Source: JBGOTP01 sp963717075 (GTDB lineage Bacteria; Acidobacteriota; Vicinamibacteria; Vicinamibacterales; CAVVIG01). Taken from it: a stretch of 64,000 bases of DNA. The position numbers were made by a program, and so were the translations under genes. Shown here piece by piece: positions 1 to 10,070 of the stretch (position 1 is the stretch's first letter; every line of letters begins with the position of its first letter). The DNA lies in contig CAVQVI010000007.1 of NCBI GenBank assembly GCA_963717075.1, positions 558,001-622,000 on the forward strand. Reading direction: 5' to 3'. A model generated the notes under the pieces. The model saw only the letters and a program-made list of their open reading frames with translations, did no database searches and was not told where the DNA came from.

Positions 1-1864
<1,864 letters not shown>

Positions 1865-1868
<4 letters not shown>

Positions 1869-3038
1869 GTCGGCACGTGGCGTCCATCGACCGGAGCCGC
1901 GAGTACTCCTTCGGGTCGAACGCTTCGCGCACGGCCTCGCCGATGAAGACGACGAGCAGCAGCGTGACGAACAGCACGCCGAGCGGATAGAACACGAGCC
2001 ACCACTTCGTCAGGTTCTCCATCCCCTGGCCGATCAGCTCGCCCCAGCTCGGCGTCGGCGCCGGCAGGCCGAAGCCGAGGAAGTCGAGCGCCACGAGCGA
2101 GCCGATGTTGGCGACGATGGTGAACGGCGCGAACGAGACGACCGGCGTGAGCGCGTTCGGCAGGATGTGCCGGAACATGATCGCCGGCTTCGGACACGCC
2201 GGTGGCGATCGCGGCGCCGACGTAGTCCTTCGCCTTCTCGCGATAGAACTCGCCGCGGATGTAGTAGGTGATGCCCATCCAGTCGAACGCCGCGAGGATG
2301 ACGACGAGCAGCCAGAACGACGGCTGCAGCAGCTGGTTGCGGCCGGGCACGTAGATCGGCACGACGATCGAGCTGATGATGATGATCGTGTAGAGAAACG
2401 GCAGCGACGACCAGATCTCGATGACGCGCTGGCCGAGGATGTCGAGCTCGCCGCCGAAGTAGCCGAGCAGCGCGCCGACCGCGATGCCAGCCACGTAGCC
2501 CGACGAGCATGACCAGCAGCGCGAACGTCAGCGAGATGTTGAAGCCGTAGGCGAGCCGCACGAGCACGTCGCGGCCGCGGTCGTCGGTGCCGAAGAGGTG
2601 CTCGCGCGACGGCGGATTGCGGCGGCGAGCCCGGCAGGTCGAGCAGCGACTCGTTCGGCCCGTACGGGTACGGCGGCATCAGCACCCAGTTGCCCTCGCT
2701 CGGCCTCCGCGAACTGCTGCTTCAGCGCGCGATAGTCGGGCTCGCCGAACGCGCTCATGCCCGAACTCGGCCGCGGCGTGATACGTGAGCGATCGGGAAG
2801 AAGTACTCGCCGTGGTACTTCACGACGAGCGCGGTGTTGTTGGCGAGGAGCGGCAGGAAGAACGAGATCGCGTACGCGACGGCGATGAGCAGAAACGAGT
2901 AGTAGCCGCGCTTGAGCCGCCGGAACTTCCGAAGCGTCGCCGAAGATCGACTCCGGCAGCGGCCGGTGGACGCGTCGCAGCACGACGGCGTCGGCGGACA
3001 TCTCGTTCGATCGGGACGATCGGCGCACGGTCGCTCAT
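1865..3038 (-). CDS. yejE: Peptide ABC transporter permease (YejE-like), frameshifted
   Basis: Inner-membrane permease of the binding-protein-dependent (OppC/DppC) type. It pairs with YejB to form the channel. Conserved stretches survive in several frames: GALLGYFGGELDILGQRVIE near 2460-2400, then WSSLPFLYTIIIISS, and the C-terminal VREAFDPKEYSRLRS near 1900. The EAA-loop region reads ILPNALTPVVSFAPF near 2150. The ATG at 3038 overlaps the yejB stop (ATGA), which fixes the start. At 2500 a GGC reads GGGC, an apparent single-base insertion that breaks the frame. Translationally coupled to both neighbours. Confidence 0.8.
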
Positions 3039-4073
3039 TTGAACCGGATGCGCGGATCGACCACCGCGTAGATGATGTCGGACAGGATGTTGCCGACGAG
3101 CATCAGCAGGCTGCTCGATGACGAGGATGCCGAGCGCGACCGGATAGTCGCGCTGCAGGATCGCGGTGTAGCCGAGGTAGCCCATGCCGTCGATGTTGAA
3201 GACGCGCTCGATCAGAAACGAGCCGGCCAGGATCAGGCTGATGACGTGGCCGAGGCCGGTGACGAGCGGAATGAGCGAGTTGCGCAGCGCGTGGACGAAG
3301 ATCACGCGCCGCTCGTGCAGCCCCTTGGCGAACGCCGTGCGCACGTAGTCCTGGCCGAGGTTCTCCATCAGCGAGTTCTTCGTCAGGATCGTCTAGCGTC
3401 GCGAACGAGCCGACCATGTAGCAGAGCACCGGCAGGAACATGTGGTGGAGCTGCCCGGTGATCTTGCCCCAGACGCTCAGATACTCCCAGTTGTCGGGCC
3501 GGAAGCCGCCGAGCGGAAACACGCTCCAGAAGCTGCCGCCGCCGAACAGCACGAGCGAGCGCGGTGCCGAGCGCCCATCCGGGCACCGAGTAGCCCAGGA
3601 ACACGAGCGCGCTGCTGACGAAGTCGAACCGCGATCCGTGGCGGACGGCCTTGATCACGCCGAGCGGAATGCAGACGAGGTAGCTCAGAAGAAACCCGGT
3701 GAGGCCGAGGAAGATCGAGACGGGAAATCGCGACTTGATCACGTCCCAGACCGGGTCCTGGTAGATGTACGAGGTGCCGAGATCGAGGTGCACGACGTTC
3801 CACAGCCATGCGCGTAGCGGATGTGGACCGGCTTGTCGAAGCCGTAGAAGCGCTGGATCTCCTCGAGCGCCTCGGGAGGAATCTCGGTGCCGAAGCCGCG
3901 ACCGCGCCGCCACCGGCGCCGCCTTCCCGCGCGCCATGGCCATCTTGTACGCCATGATCTGCCGCTCGACCGGTCCGCCCGGCACGAAGTGCATGATGAC
4001 GAAGACGACGATCGTGATCCCGATGAACGTCGGAATGATCAGCAGCAGCCGTCGGATGAAAGTAGCCGGTCAT
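3035..4073 (-). CDS. yejB: Peptide ABC transporter permease (YejB-like), frameshifted
   Basis: OppB/DppB-type inner-membrane permease, partner of YejE. Recognisable pieces in order are MTGYF at the start, IMHFVPGGPVERQIMAYKMA (about 3990), SYIYQDPVWDVIKSRFPVSI (about 3760), then VRTAFAKGLHERRVIFVHAL and NSLIPLVTGLGHVISLILAG (about 3340-3240). The pieces lie in successive frames. The first break follows TACTTT near 4060, where one extra T shifts the frame, and another is CTAGAC for CTGAC near 3393. The stop at 3035-3037 overlaps the yejE start. The order SBP, permease, permease, fused ATPase matches yejABEF. Confidence 0.82.
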
Positions 4074-4078
4074 CGCGC

Positions 4079-6103
4079 TCACGGGACTGTTTCGCTCGGG
4101 CTTCGACGCTTGGCGTACTCGAGCCAGTACTTGTCCTCGATGGCGCCTTCACCGAGCTGGATCGACGGAGTTCTCGCATCGCCTCGCTCCAGCTTCTGTC
4201 GCCTTCTGGGATCGATCCACCACAAGCGACGGGATGTCGCGGTAGTCGCCGATGCGCGTGAGATGCCCTTGCGGCTGGCCGAACTTGTTCCAGAAGACGA
4301 ACGCGCTGATACGGCGCCTCCCACTCGAGAATCCAGTGGTGCTCGTTCGGTAAAGATGCCGTCGAGCTCGCTGCAGGAGCTGTCACGCGCTTGCTCGAAG
4401 TCGAACTCCTTGTCGTACTCGTCGATGATCTCGTCAGCGCGCTTGTTCTTGAAGCCGGTGATGTTGTTGGTGTTCTTCTCGTCGGCCAGGCCGGACCAAC
4501 CAGTTCTGCTTCCGGGGCTCGGAAACAGCGTCGCCGGTATACGCGATCGACACCATGCCGAAGGTTCGTTCGTCGAGCAGCTTGAACAGCGTTTCGAACG
4601 TGACGCAGCCGAAGATTCAGCGTGATGCCGACCTTGCGCAGGTCTTCCTGGTAGATCGGTAAGCATAGCGCTCGGAGCCTTGATCCCCGTAGAGCGATCT
4701 CGATCGCCAGCGGCTGGCCGTTCTTCGACGAGGCGTCCGGGCGCATCGCGATCCTTCCAGCCGGCCTCGGCCAGCAGCTGCAGCGCCTTCTGCGGGTCGT
4801 ATCGGATCTTTTCGTTGTTCGGGTTCTCGTACACGCTGCCCGGGAAAGATGGAATCCATCGGAGCGTACTCGTTGAACATCAGCTTCTGCGATCAGCAGC
4901 TCGCGGTTGCAGAGGTGGCGCAAGCGCCTCGCGGACGCGGATGTCGTTGAGCGGTTCGCGGCGCGTGTTGATGGCGAGCCCCGCATCGCCGTTGCGGATT
5001 GTGGTTGAAGATCTTCCGCTTCTGAATGAGGCCCCGCTTGATGTTCTCGAAGTTCAGCTCCTCGACCCACATCTGCGCGCGTTGCACGAAGTAGTAGTCG
5101 AGTCGCCCTTCTTGAACATCTCGAACTCGAGGTTCCGGTCGCGGACGACGATCTGGTGGATCTCGTCGAAATTGTTGATGCCGACATTCCGCCGCTGCTT
5201 CTCCGCCCAGTAGTCCTTCCGCCGCCGGATCGTGATCGACTTGCCCTTTGACCACGTCCTCGCTCCGACACGATGTAGCGGCCGGTGCCCGGCAGCATCT
5301 TGTAGTTGTAGTCGCGAATGTAGGCCGCGCCGTTGACGTTCTTGAGCACGTGCGCCGGGTAGATGGACATGCCCGAGAAGTACAGGAAGTTCTGCCAGTT
5401 CTCGGTCTTGGCTTTCACGCGAGACGATGTACTTGCTCTCGGCGACCGGCTGCTCGAAGTTGGCGAAGACTAGTGTCCGCGCCGGATCCTGCAGACTCTT
5501 GTCCACCATCAGCTTCCAGGTCGCGACGACATCGTCGGCGGTGACCGGCATGCCGTCCGACCATCGCGCGTTCGGATCGATACGGAAGCGGAAGGTCATC
5601 TTGTCCGGGGAGATCTGCCAGTGCGTGGCGAGCGCCGGGATGTACTCCAGCGTCGTCGGATGCAGGCCGAGCAGCGTCTCGTACACCAATCCGTTCAGCA
5701 TCGGATTCCAGGCCGAGATGTTCGGGCCGGCATAGCGCAGCGTCGACGGGAAATCGCGTCATCATCGCCTGCGCGCAACGTCCCGCCCTTGACTGCGCGC
5801 GGATCACCGATCAGATCGAAGTCCGTGTTCGTCTCCCATCCCTCGCCCGTGAATCCCTTCCCGCCCTGCTCGGCGGGCACCGAGGGATCGGCGCCGGCAT
5901 CGGCGTTCGGAAACACCGGATAGGCGTTCTTGTCCACCGCAACAGCGGGGCGAGCGGCTGCAGTGGGACCGCCGGCGGCAGGTTGGGCCGACTTCGAGTG
6001 CGCCGCCGCACGCTGTCGCGGCGAGCGCCGTGGTCATCAGCCCAACCATGAGTTGACGGGATGCAATCACAAGAACCTTCCTCCAGGAATAAACGAGGTC
6101 CAT
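4079..6103 (-). CDS. yejA: Extracellular solute-binding protein family 5 (YejA-like), frameshifted
   Basis: Periplasmic peptide-binding component of the importer. A signal or lipoprotein-like N-terminus (LMTTALAATAC near 6040) precedes the mature protein. The family-5 signature region reads WQISPDKMTFRFRIDPNARW near 5600 and SDGMPVTADDVVATWKLM just after it. Later pieces include NPNNEKIRYDPQKALQLLAEAGWK split around 4820-4750. At least two extra bases near 5765 displace the frame, and more follow. The total span of about 2 kb fits a SBP_bac_5 protein of 600-650 residues. It is the first gene of the operon; the palindromic repeats at 6.1 kb lie upstream. Confidence 0.8.
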
Positions 6104-6106
6104 TCT

Positions 6107-6238
6107 ACAAGGTCGGGCCCATGACTGAAGGGCGGGTCCACTTCTCGTGTCACGCCCGACCTGAAGGTCGGGCCTACATCTGGCGTACGTGGGCCCACTG
6201 AAGGTCGGGCCTACGAGTGGCGTACGGTCGGCCTACGA
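6107..6238. repeat. Cluster of REP-like palindromes (CCCGACCTGAAGGTCGGG)
   Basis: One good copy and several degenerate copies of a palindrome, CCCGACCT-GA-AGGTCGGG followed by CCTAC, lie between the yejA start and the end of the ABC ATPase gene. The perfect 8-bp arms would form a hairpin. The same element recurs at 7062-7118, 9163-9345 and inside ligD at 27214-27241. The last bases overlap the 3' end of the ATPase gene. Confidence 0.85.
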
Positions 6239-7051
6239 ACGGGCGTAGTAGTAGCCGCCTGATTGCTCGACAGACACCGGGGCGCCAAACGCGCGGCTCA
6301 GGTGTGACGCGGTCAGCACCGACGGCTTCGGACCCGCTGCCACGACGCGGCCATTCTGCAGGAGCACAACCTGCTCGATGGCGGGAATGACCTCCTCCAC
6401 GTGATGCGTCACGAGGATGATCGTGGTGCCTCCCGCTGCAAGACGGCCGACAGACTGCATGAAGCGATGGCGCGCGACGAGATCGAGCCCGGCCGCCGGC
6501 TCGTCGAGCACGAGCGCCTCGGGCAAGGTCACCAGCGCGCGCGCAATCAACACGCGACGGACCTCGCCGGTCGACATCTCGTTCAGCATCTTCCCCGAGA
6601 GCGGCGCTGCATCCATACGTGCGAGAGCATCCACGGCCCGCCGGCGCATGTCCTCCGTCACCACAGCATAGAGAAGGAAACCCCTCGTCGCGAAAAAGCC
6701 GGAGAGCACGGCGTCCTCGCCAGTAATCGGTCCCGCCGAATGCCCTTGAACGAATTGCTGATGCAGGTCTGCCGTGACAATCCCGAGGCGGGTGCGCAGC
6801 TCGGATACATCCCAGGTCGCATTGCCAAAGATCTTCACGGGCCGATCGCCGTCCCTGGCCAGTGCATAGTCTTCGCGCGTCAGCAGGTTGATCAACGTCG
6901 TCTTGCCGGCACCATTTGGCCCGAGAATCGCGGTGTGCTGTCCGCGCCGGATGGTGAGTGTCAGATTGTCGAGTGCGCGCGCGCCGTTTTTCACGACGGT
7001 TGCGTTGCGGAGTTCGAGAATCGCCGTCACGACATCAGGAGCAGAGGACAC
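6233..7051 (-). CDS. ABC transporter ATP-binding protein
   Basis: A 272-residue ATPase with Walker A GPNGAGKT near residue 45, a signature motif reading MSTGEVRR near 160 (family consensus LSGGE) and Walker B ALVLDEPAAGLD near 175, followed by a switch histidine (LVTHHVEE). The layout is closest to single-domain ATPases of the ModF/iron-complex type. No permease or binding protein is adjacent, so the substrate is unknown, and an orphan regulatory ATPase is possible. The variant signature is worth noting but is seen in active members. Palindrome clusters flank the gene on both sides. Confidence 0.85.
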   Translation of the reverse strand: MSSAPDVVTAILELRNATVVKNGARALDNLTLTIRRGQHTAILGPNGAGKTTLINLLTREDYALARDGDRPVKIFGNATWDVSELRTRLGIVTADLHQQFVQGHSAGPITGEDAVLSGFFATRGFLLYAVVTEDMRRRAVDALARMDAAPLSGKMLNEMSTGEVRRVLIARALVTLPEALVLDEPAAGLDLVARHRFMQSVGRLAAGGTTIILVTHHVEEVIPAIEQVVLLQNGRVVAAGPKPSVLTASHLSRAFGAPVSVEQSGGYYYARS

Positions 7052-7061
7052 GGCAAATTAT

Positions 7062-7118
7062 GTCACGCCCGACCTGAAAGGTCGGGCCTACGACGCCCGA
7101 CCTGAAGGTCGGGCCTAC
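7062..7118. repeat. Two REP-like palindromes
   Basis: Two head-to-tail copies of the CCCGACCTGAAGGTCGGG element lie in the short gap between divergent genes, so they sit in a promoter region. The first copy has one extra A (CTGAAAGG). Confidence 0.85.
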
Positions 7119-7156
7119 TTCAAACCCCAACCTCTGACAGAATACGGTTATCCCAA

Positions 7157-8323
7157 ATGTCCGAACCCCGCTACCCTGCCGCGCGAGCCGTCGCACCCAC
7201 ACTTCACCGCCATTTCGCCTGGCACATCGAGGCCGCTCGTGCTTCCGGTGGCGCCGAGCCGCTCGCCACGCCGCCGAGTGTGGACGCGATCGAGGCCATC
7301 ATCGACGCGGCCTTCTGGGCCAGCCTGCGGAGGGAAGAGGGGTACGTCCCGAAGATCTCCGTGGCCCTCGTGCCTCCGGACCAGGCCTCTCCGTCGCTCA
7401 TCTTCGAGCAGTCTCTACCGCTCGCGACCTCCACGCTCGTCCGCATCGCCGCCGCCGTCGAACGCCCCGGCATCCATCTGGGCGTCTGGCCTGACGGTCC
7501 TGTAGACAACGGCGACAACGACCGTCATGCCCTGCGCGTCTGGGGAGCAGCGCGAGCCGTACCGCATTTCTGCTTCGTCCTGGAGGTTGCCGCGCCGGGC
7601 CTTCTCGTGGTGAAGCACCATCGCGGGGAAGCAGGCAAGTTCGTGAACGTCGCGGTGATCGAAGGCGAAGAGATCAAGGTGATCGACGAAAAAGCGTCGA
7701 GCCTGCCCGATTGCCCGCCGCTGCTCACGTCGCTGCTCGGATTCGAGGCCGCCGGCTCCTGGGCCGGATCCGTGAACGTGCTCGTGCAACTCGCGGTGTC
7801 GATGCGCGCGCACGGCCGCGGCGGAGCGCTCCTCGTGGTCCCCGCCGACCACGATTCCTGGCGTGAGTCGATCGTCCGGCCTACGACGTACGCAGTCGCC
7901 CCTCCGTTTTCAGAACTGGCTGAGCTCGTACAACAGGCAGAAGCCGAGCGCGCGAAGCGGCGATGGCGTGACGCGCTCGCCGAGGCCGTGAGCGCCGTCG
8001 CGGGGCTCACGGCGGTGGACGGTGCGACCATCCTCACCTCCCGTTACGAGCTCGTCGCCTTCGGCGCGAAGATCGCCCGGCGCAAAGGTTCGCCGCAGGT
8101 GGAGGAAGTGGCCGTCACCGAACCGATCGAGGGAACCACGAAAGCGGTGATGCATCCCAACCGCCTCGGTGGCACACGCCATCTCTCAGCAGCGCAGTTC
8201 GTTCACGATCAGCACGACGCGGTTGCATTGGTCGCGTCGCAGGATGGCCGATTCACCGTGTTCGCGTGGTCGCCGTGCGAGGAACTGGTCCACGCCCACC
8301 GCGTCGAGGCCCTCTTGCTGTAG
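7157..8323 (+). CDS. Divergent DisA_N/diadenylate-cyclase-like (DACNV-type) protein
   Basis: A 388-residue soluble protein. The C-terminal third carries the two landmarks of the diadenylate cyclase fold: DGATI at about residue 288 (DGA motif) and GTRHLSA at about 338 (RHR motif, here RHL), followed by DAVALVASQDGRFTVFAW, which resembles the family's final strand. The N-terminal 250 residues are a separate domain with GALLVVPADHDSW near 230. The overall plan fits proteins annotated as putative sensor domain DACNV-containing. If active it would make c-di-AMP, but the altered RHR motif makes that uncertain. It lies 58 bp upstream of the dioxygenase gene on the same strand. Family placement is from remembered motifs, not a search. 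Confidence 0.6.
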   Translation: MSEPRYPAARAVAPTLHRHFAWHIEAARASGGAEPLATPPSVDAIEAIIDAAFWASLRREEGYVPKISVALVPPDQASPSLIFEQSLPLATSTLVRIAAAVERPGIHLGVWPDGPVDNGDNDRHALRVWGAARAVPHFCFVLEVAAPGLLVVKHHRGEAGKFVNVAVIEGEEIKVIDEKASSLPDCPPLLTSLLGFEAAGSWAGSVNVLVQLAVSMRAHGRGGALLVVPADHDSWRESIVRPTTYAVAPPFSELAELVQQAEAERAKRRWRDALAEAVSAVAGLTAVDGATILTSRYELVAFGAKIARRKGSPQVEEVAVTEPIEGTTKAVMHPNRLGGTRHLSAAQFVHDQHDAVALVASQDGRFTVFAWSPCEELVHAHRVEALLL

Positions 8324-8381
8324 GCGTCTGATCGCCAAGTTGTTTCGTGCGTTCATGTTTCCCCGGCGGTAAGATCACACT

Positions 8382-9116
8382 ATGGCTGGCGTCGTTTCCG
8401 AGTCGGGCAGCGCTCTGCAGACCGCAATTGCGGACGAGGGCTTCGCGTTCGCACACGGGGGCCTGATGCGGGGCTTGCTCGCGGGGTTTGGCTCGACGTC
8501 CGACTGGGAACGCTTCCGAGACAGCTGGAACCGCCTCGGGCTCGATACATACATGGCCGACGGGGGACGCTATCGCCGACGCCGCCACGCGGTGTACGCG
8601 GCTCGTCCCAACCAGGCGATCGTTCGCCAGCCCCATCAGCCCCACTATCAGTCGCTGCAGTACAACCCCTTGAACGGTGGTATCGAGCGCTGGTTCGAAC
8701 CGGTCGAGCCGCAGATCGGTGACGGCCCTAGCATGCATACGATCCTGGCGTTCTGCCGATCGCTGTTCAGCAGCCTGTCGCCTTCCGTCCGCAATTGGCA
8801 GGTCCAAGCGCATCAGTTCCGCATCGAAGCGCGTCCTGGCGCGCCTGGACGCCCCTCACCCGAAGGCGTCCACCGCGACGGCGTGGACTACGTGCTCGTA
8901 TTGCTCATCAACCGTTGCAACATCGCGAGCGGGGTGACGAGCATCCATTCCCTCGACGGCCGGCCGCTTGGTCAGTTCACGCTGACGGATCCCTTCGACG
9001 CGGCGCTGGTGAACGACGCCCGCGTGGCGCACGGGGTGACTCCGGTCCAGCCATGTGATCCAGCCCTGACCGCCTACCGGGATGTGCTGGTCGTGACGTT
9101 TCTCGCGTCGCCCTGA
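8382..9116 (+). CDS. 2OG-Fe(II) dioxygenase family protein (amino-acid hydroxylase type)
   Basis: A 244-residue protein resembling the 2OG-Fe dioxygenase family of free-amino-acid hydroxylases (isoleucine 4-hydroxylase and relatives). Visible landmarks are RRRRHAVY near residue 60, EGVHRDGVDYV near 163 giving the HxD iron ligands, and VAHGVTPV near 219 supplying the distal histidine. The C-terminal RDVLVVTFLAS strand is also typical. No signal peptide, so it acts in the cytoplasm. The substrate cannot be read from sequence. It may be cotranscribed with the DAC-like gene 58 bp upstream. A palindrome array follows immediately. Confidence 0.75.
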   Translation: MAGVVSESGSALQTAIADEGFAFAHGGLMRGLLAGFGSTSDWERFRDSWNRLGLDTYMADGGRYRRRRHAVYAARPNQAIVRQPHQPHYQSLQYNPLNGGIERWFEPVEPQIGDGPSMHTILAFCRSLFSSLSPSVRNWQVQAHQFRIEARPGAPGRPSPEGVHRDGVDYVLVLLINRCNIASGVTSIHSLDGRPLGQFTLTDPFDAALVNDARVAHGVTPVQPCDPALTAYRDVLVVTFLASP

Positions 9117-9162
9117 TGGGGTGCCGACATCACGCCATCATCGAGGCTGGCGTGCTATAGTC

Positions 9163-9345
9163 ACGCCCGTCACGCCCGACCTGAAGGTCGGGCCTACGAA
9201 CCGGGGTCACGCCCGATCTGAAGGTCGGGCCTACGAACGGCCGTCACGCCCGACCTAGAAGGTCGGGCCTACGAACCGCGGTCACGCCCGATCTGAAGTC
9301 GGGCCTACGAACCGCCGTCACGCTCGCCCAAAGGTGGGCCTACAT
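9163..9345. repeat. Array of five REP-like palindromes
   Basis: Five tandem copies of the CCCGACCTGAAGGTCGGG-CCTAC unit, spaced by short ACGAACCG-type linkers, fill the gap before the glycosyltransferase gene. Copies differ by single bases and single-base indels (for example CTAGAAGG and CTGAAGTC). This is the largest array in the window. Confidence 0.88.
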
Positions 9346-9353
9346 AAGCCTTC

Positions 9354-10070
9354 ATGGCATCGGTCGATCCGCGAGTCACGTTGTTTGTCCCTGTCCTCAA
9401 TGAAATTGAGGGGATGAAAGTCACGCTTCCGCACATTCGTCCTGAATGGTGCGATCAGATTCTCATCGCCGACGGCGGCTCATCGGACGGCAGCCTCGAG
9501 TACGCGCAGCAACTGGGGCTCGAGACCTACGTGCAGCGTCGCAAGGGCATCCGCTTTGCGTACATGGAAGCCTGGCCGCTCATCCGCGGAGACGTCGTGA
9601 TCACGTTCAGTCCCGACGGCAACTGTCCAATCGAAGGCATTCCCCGTCTGATCGCCATGATGAACGACGGTTACGACATGGTCATCGCGTCGCGCTATCT
9701 CGGAGACGCCACCAGCGACGACGATGACATGCTGACGGGGTTTGGCAACTGGCTCTTCACGACCCTGATCAATACGTTGCACGGGGGCCACTACACCGAC
9801 GCGATGGGCATCTTCAGGGCGTATCGAACCGATCTCTTCTCTCGCCTCGGCCTGGACAAGGAAGAGGGCTACGCGCCCGAACGCCTGCTCGGCACGCGCA
9901 TCGGCATCGAGCCGCTGCTGTCGATCCGGTGCGCCAAGCGCAAACTGCGGGTTTCAGAAATCCCGTGCCCGGAACCTGCGCGCATCGGCGGGGAGCGTAA
10001 GCTGCAGATGTTCCGCTGGGGGGGCGCCTACATGCTCCAGGTCTTCCGCGAGACGTACCATTCCCGTTGA
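9354..10070 (+). CDS. Family 2 glycosyltransferase (DPM1-like)
   Basis: A 238-residue GT-A glycosyltransferase with the nucleotide-sugar motif ILIADGGSSDGS near residue 36 and an acidic FSPDGNCP motif near 87 in place of DxD. It lacks the C-terminal membrane helices of many polyprenyl-phosphate glycosyltransferases. It probably transfers sugar from a nucleotide-sugar to a lipid carrier or similar acceptor. Its stop overlaps the TTG start of the next gene (TTGA), so it is translationally coupled to the 793-residue membrane protein. That suggests the two work in one envelope-glycan pathway. Confidence 0.82.
   Translation: MASVDPRVTLFVPVLNEIEGMKVTLPHIRPEWCDQILIADGGSSDGSLEYAQQLGLETYVQRRKGIRFAYMEAWPLIRGDVVITFSPDGNCPIEGIPRLIAMMNDGYDMVIASRYLGDATSDDDDMLTGFGNWLFTTLINTLHGGHYTDAMGIFRAYRTDLFSRLGLDKEEGYAPERLLGTRIGIEPLLSIRCAKRKLRVSEIPCPEPARIGGERKLQMFRWGGAYMLQVFRETYHSR

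Noticed and set aside
9163..9345. CRISPR array
   Set aside because: The repeated units are palindromes with short, near-identical linkers rather than unique spacers, and no cas gene is nearby.
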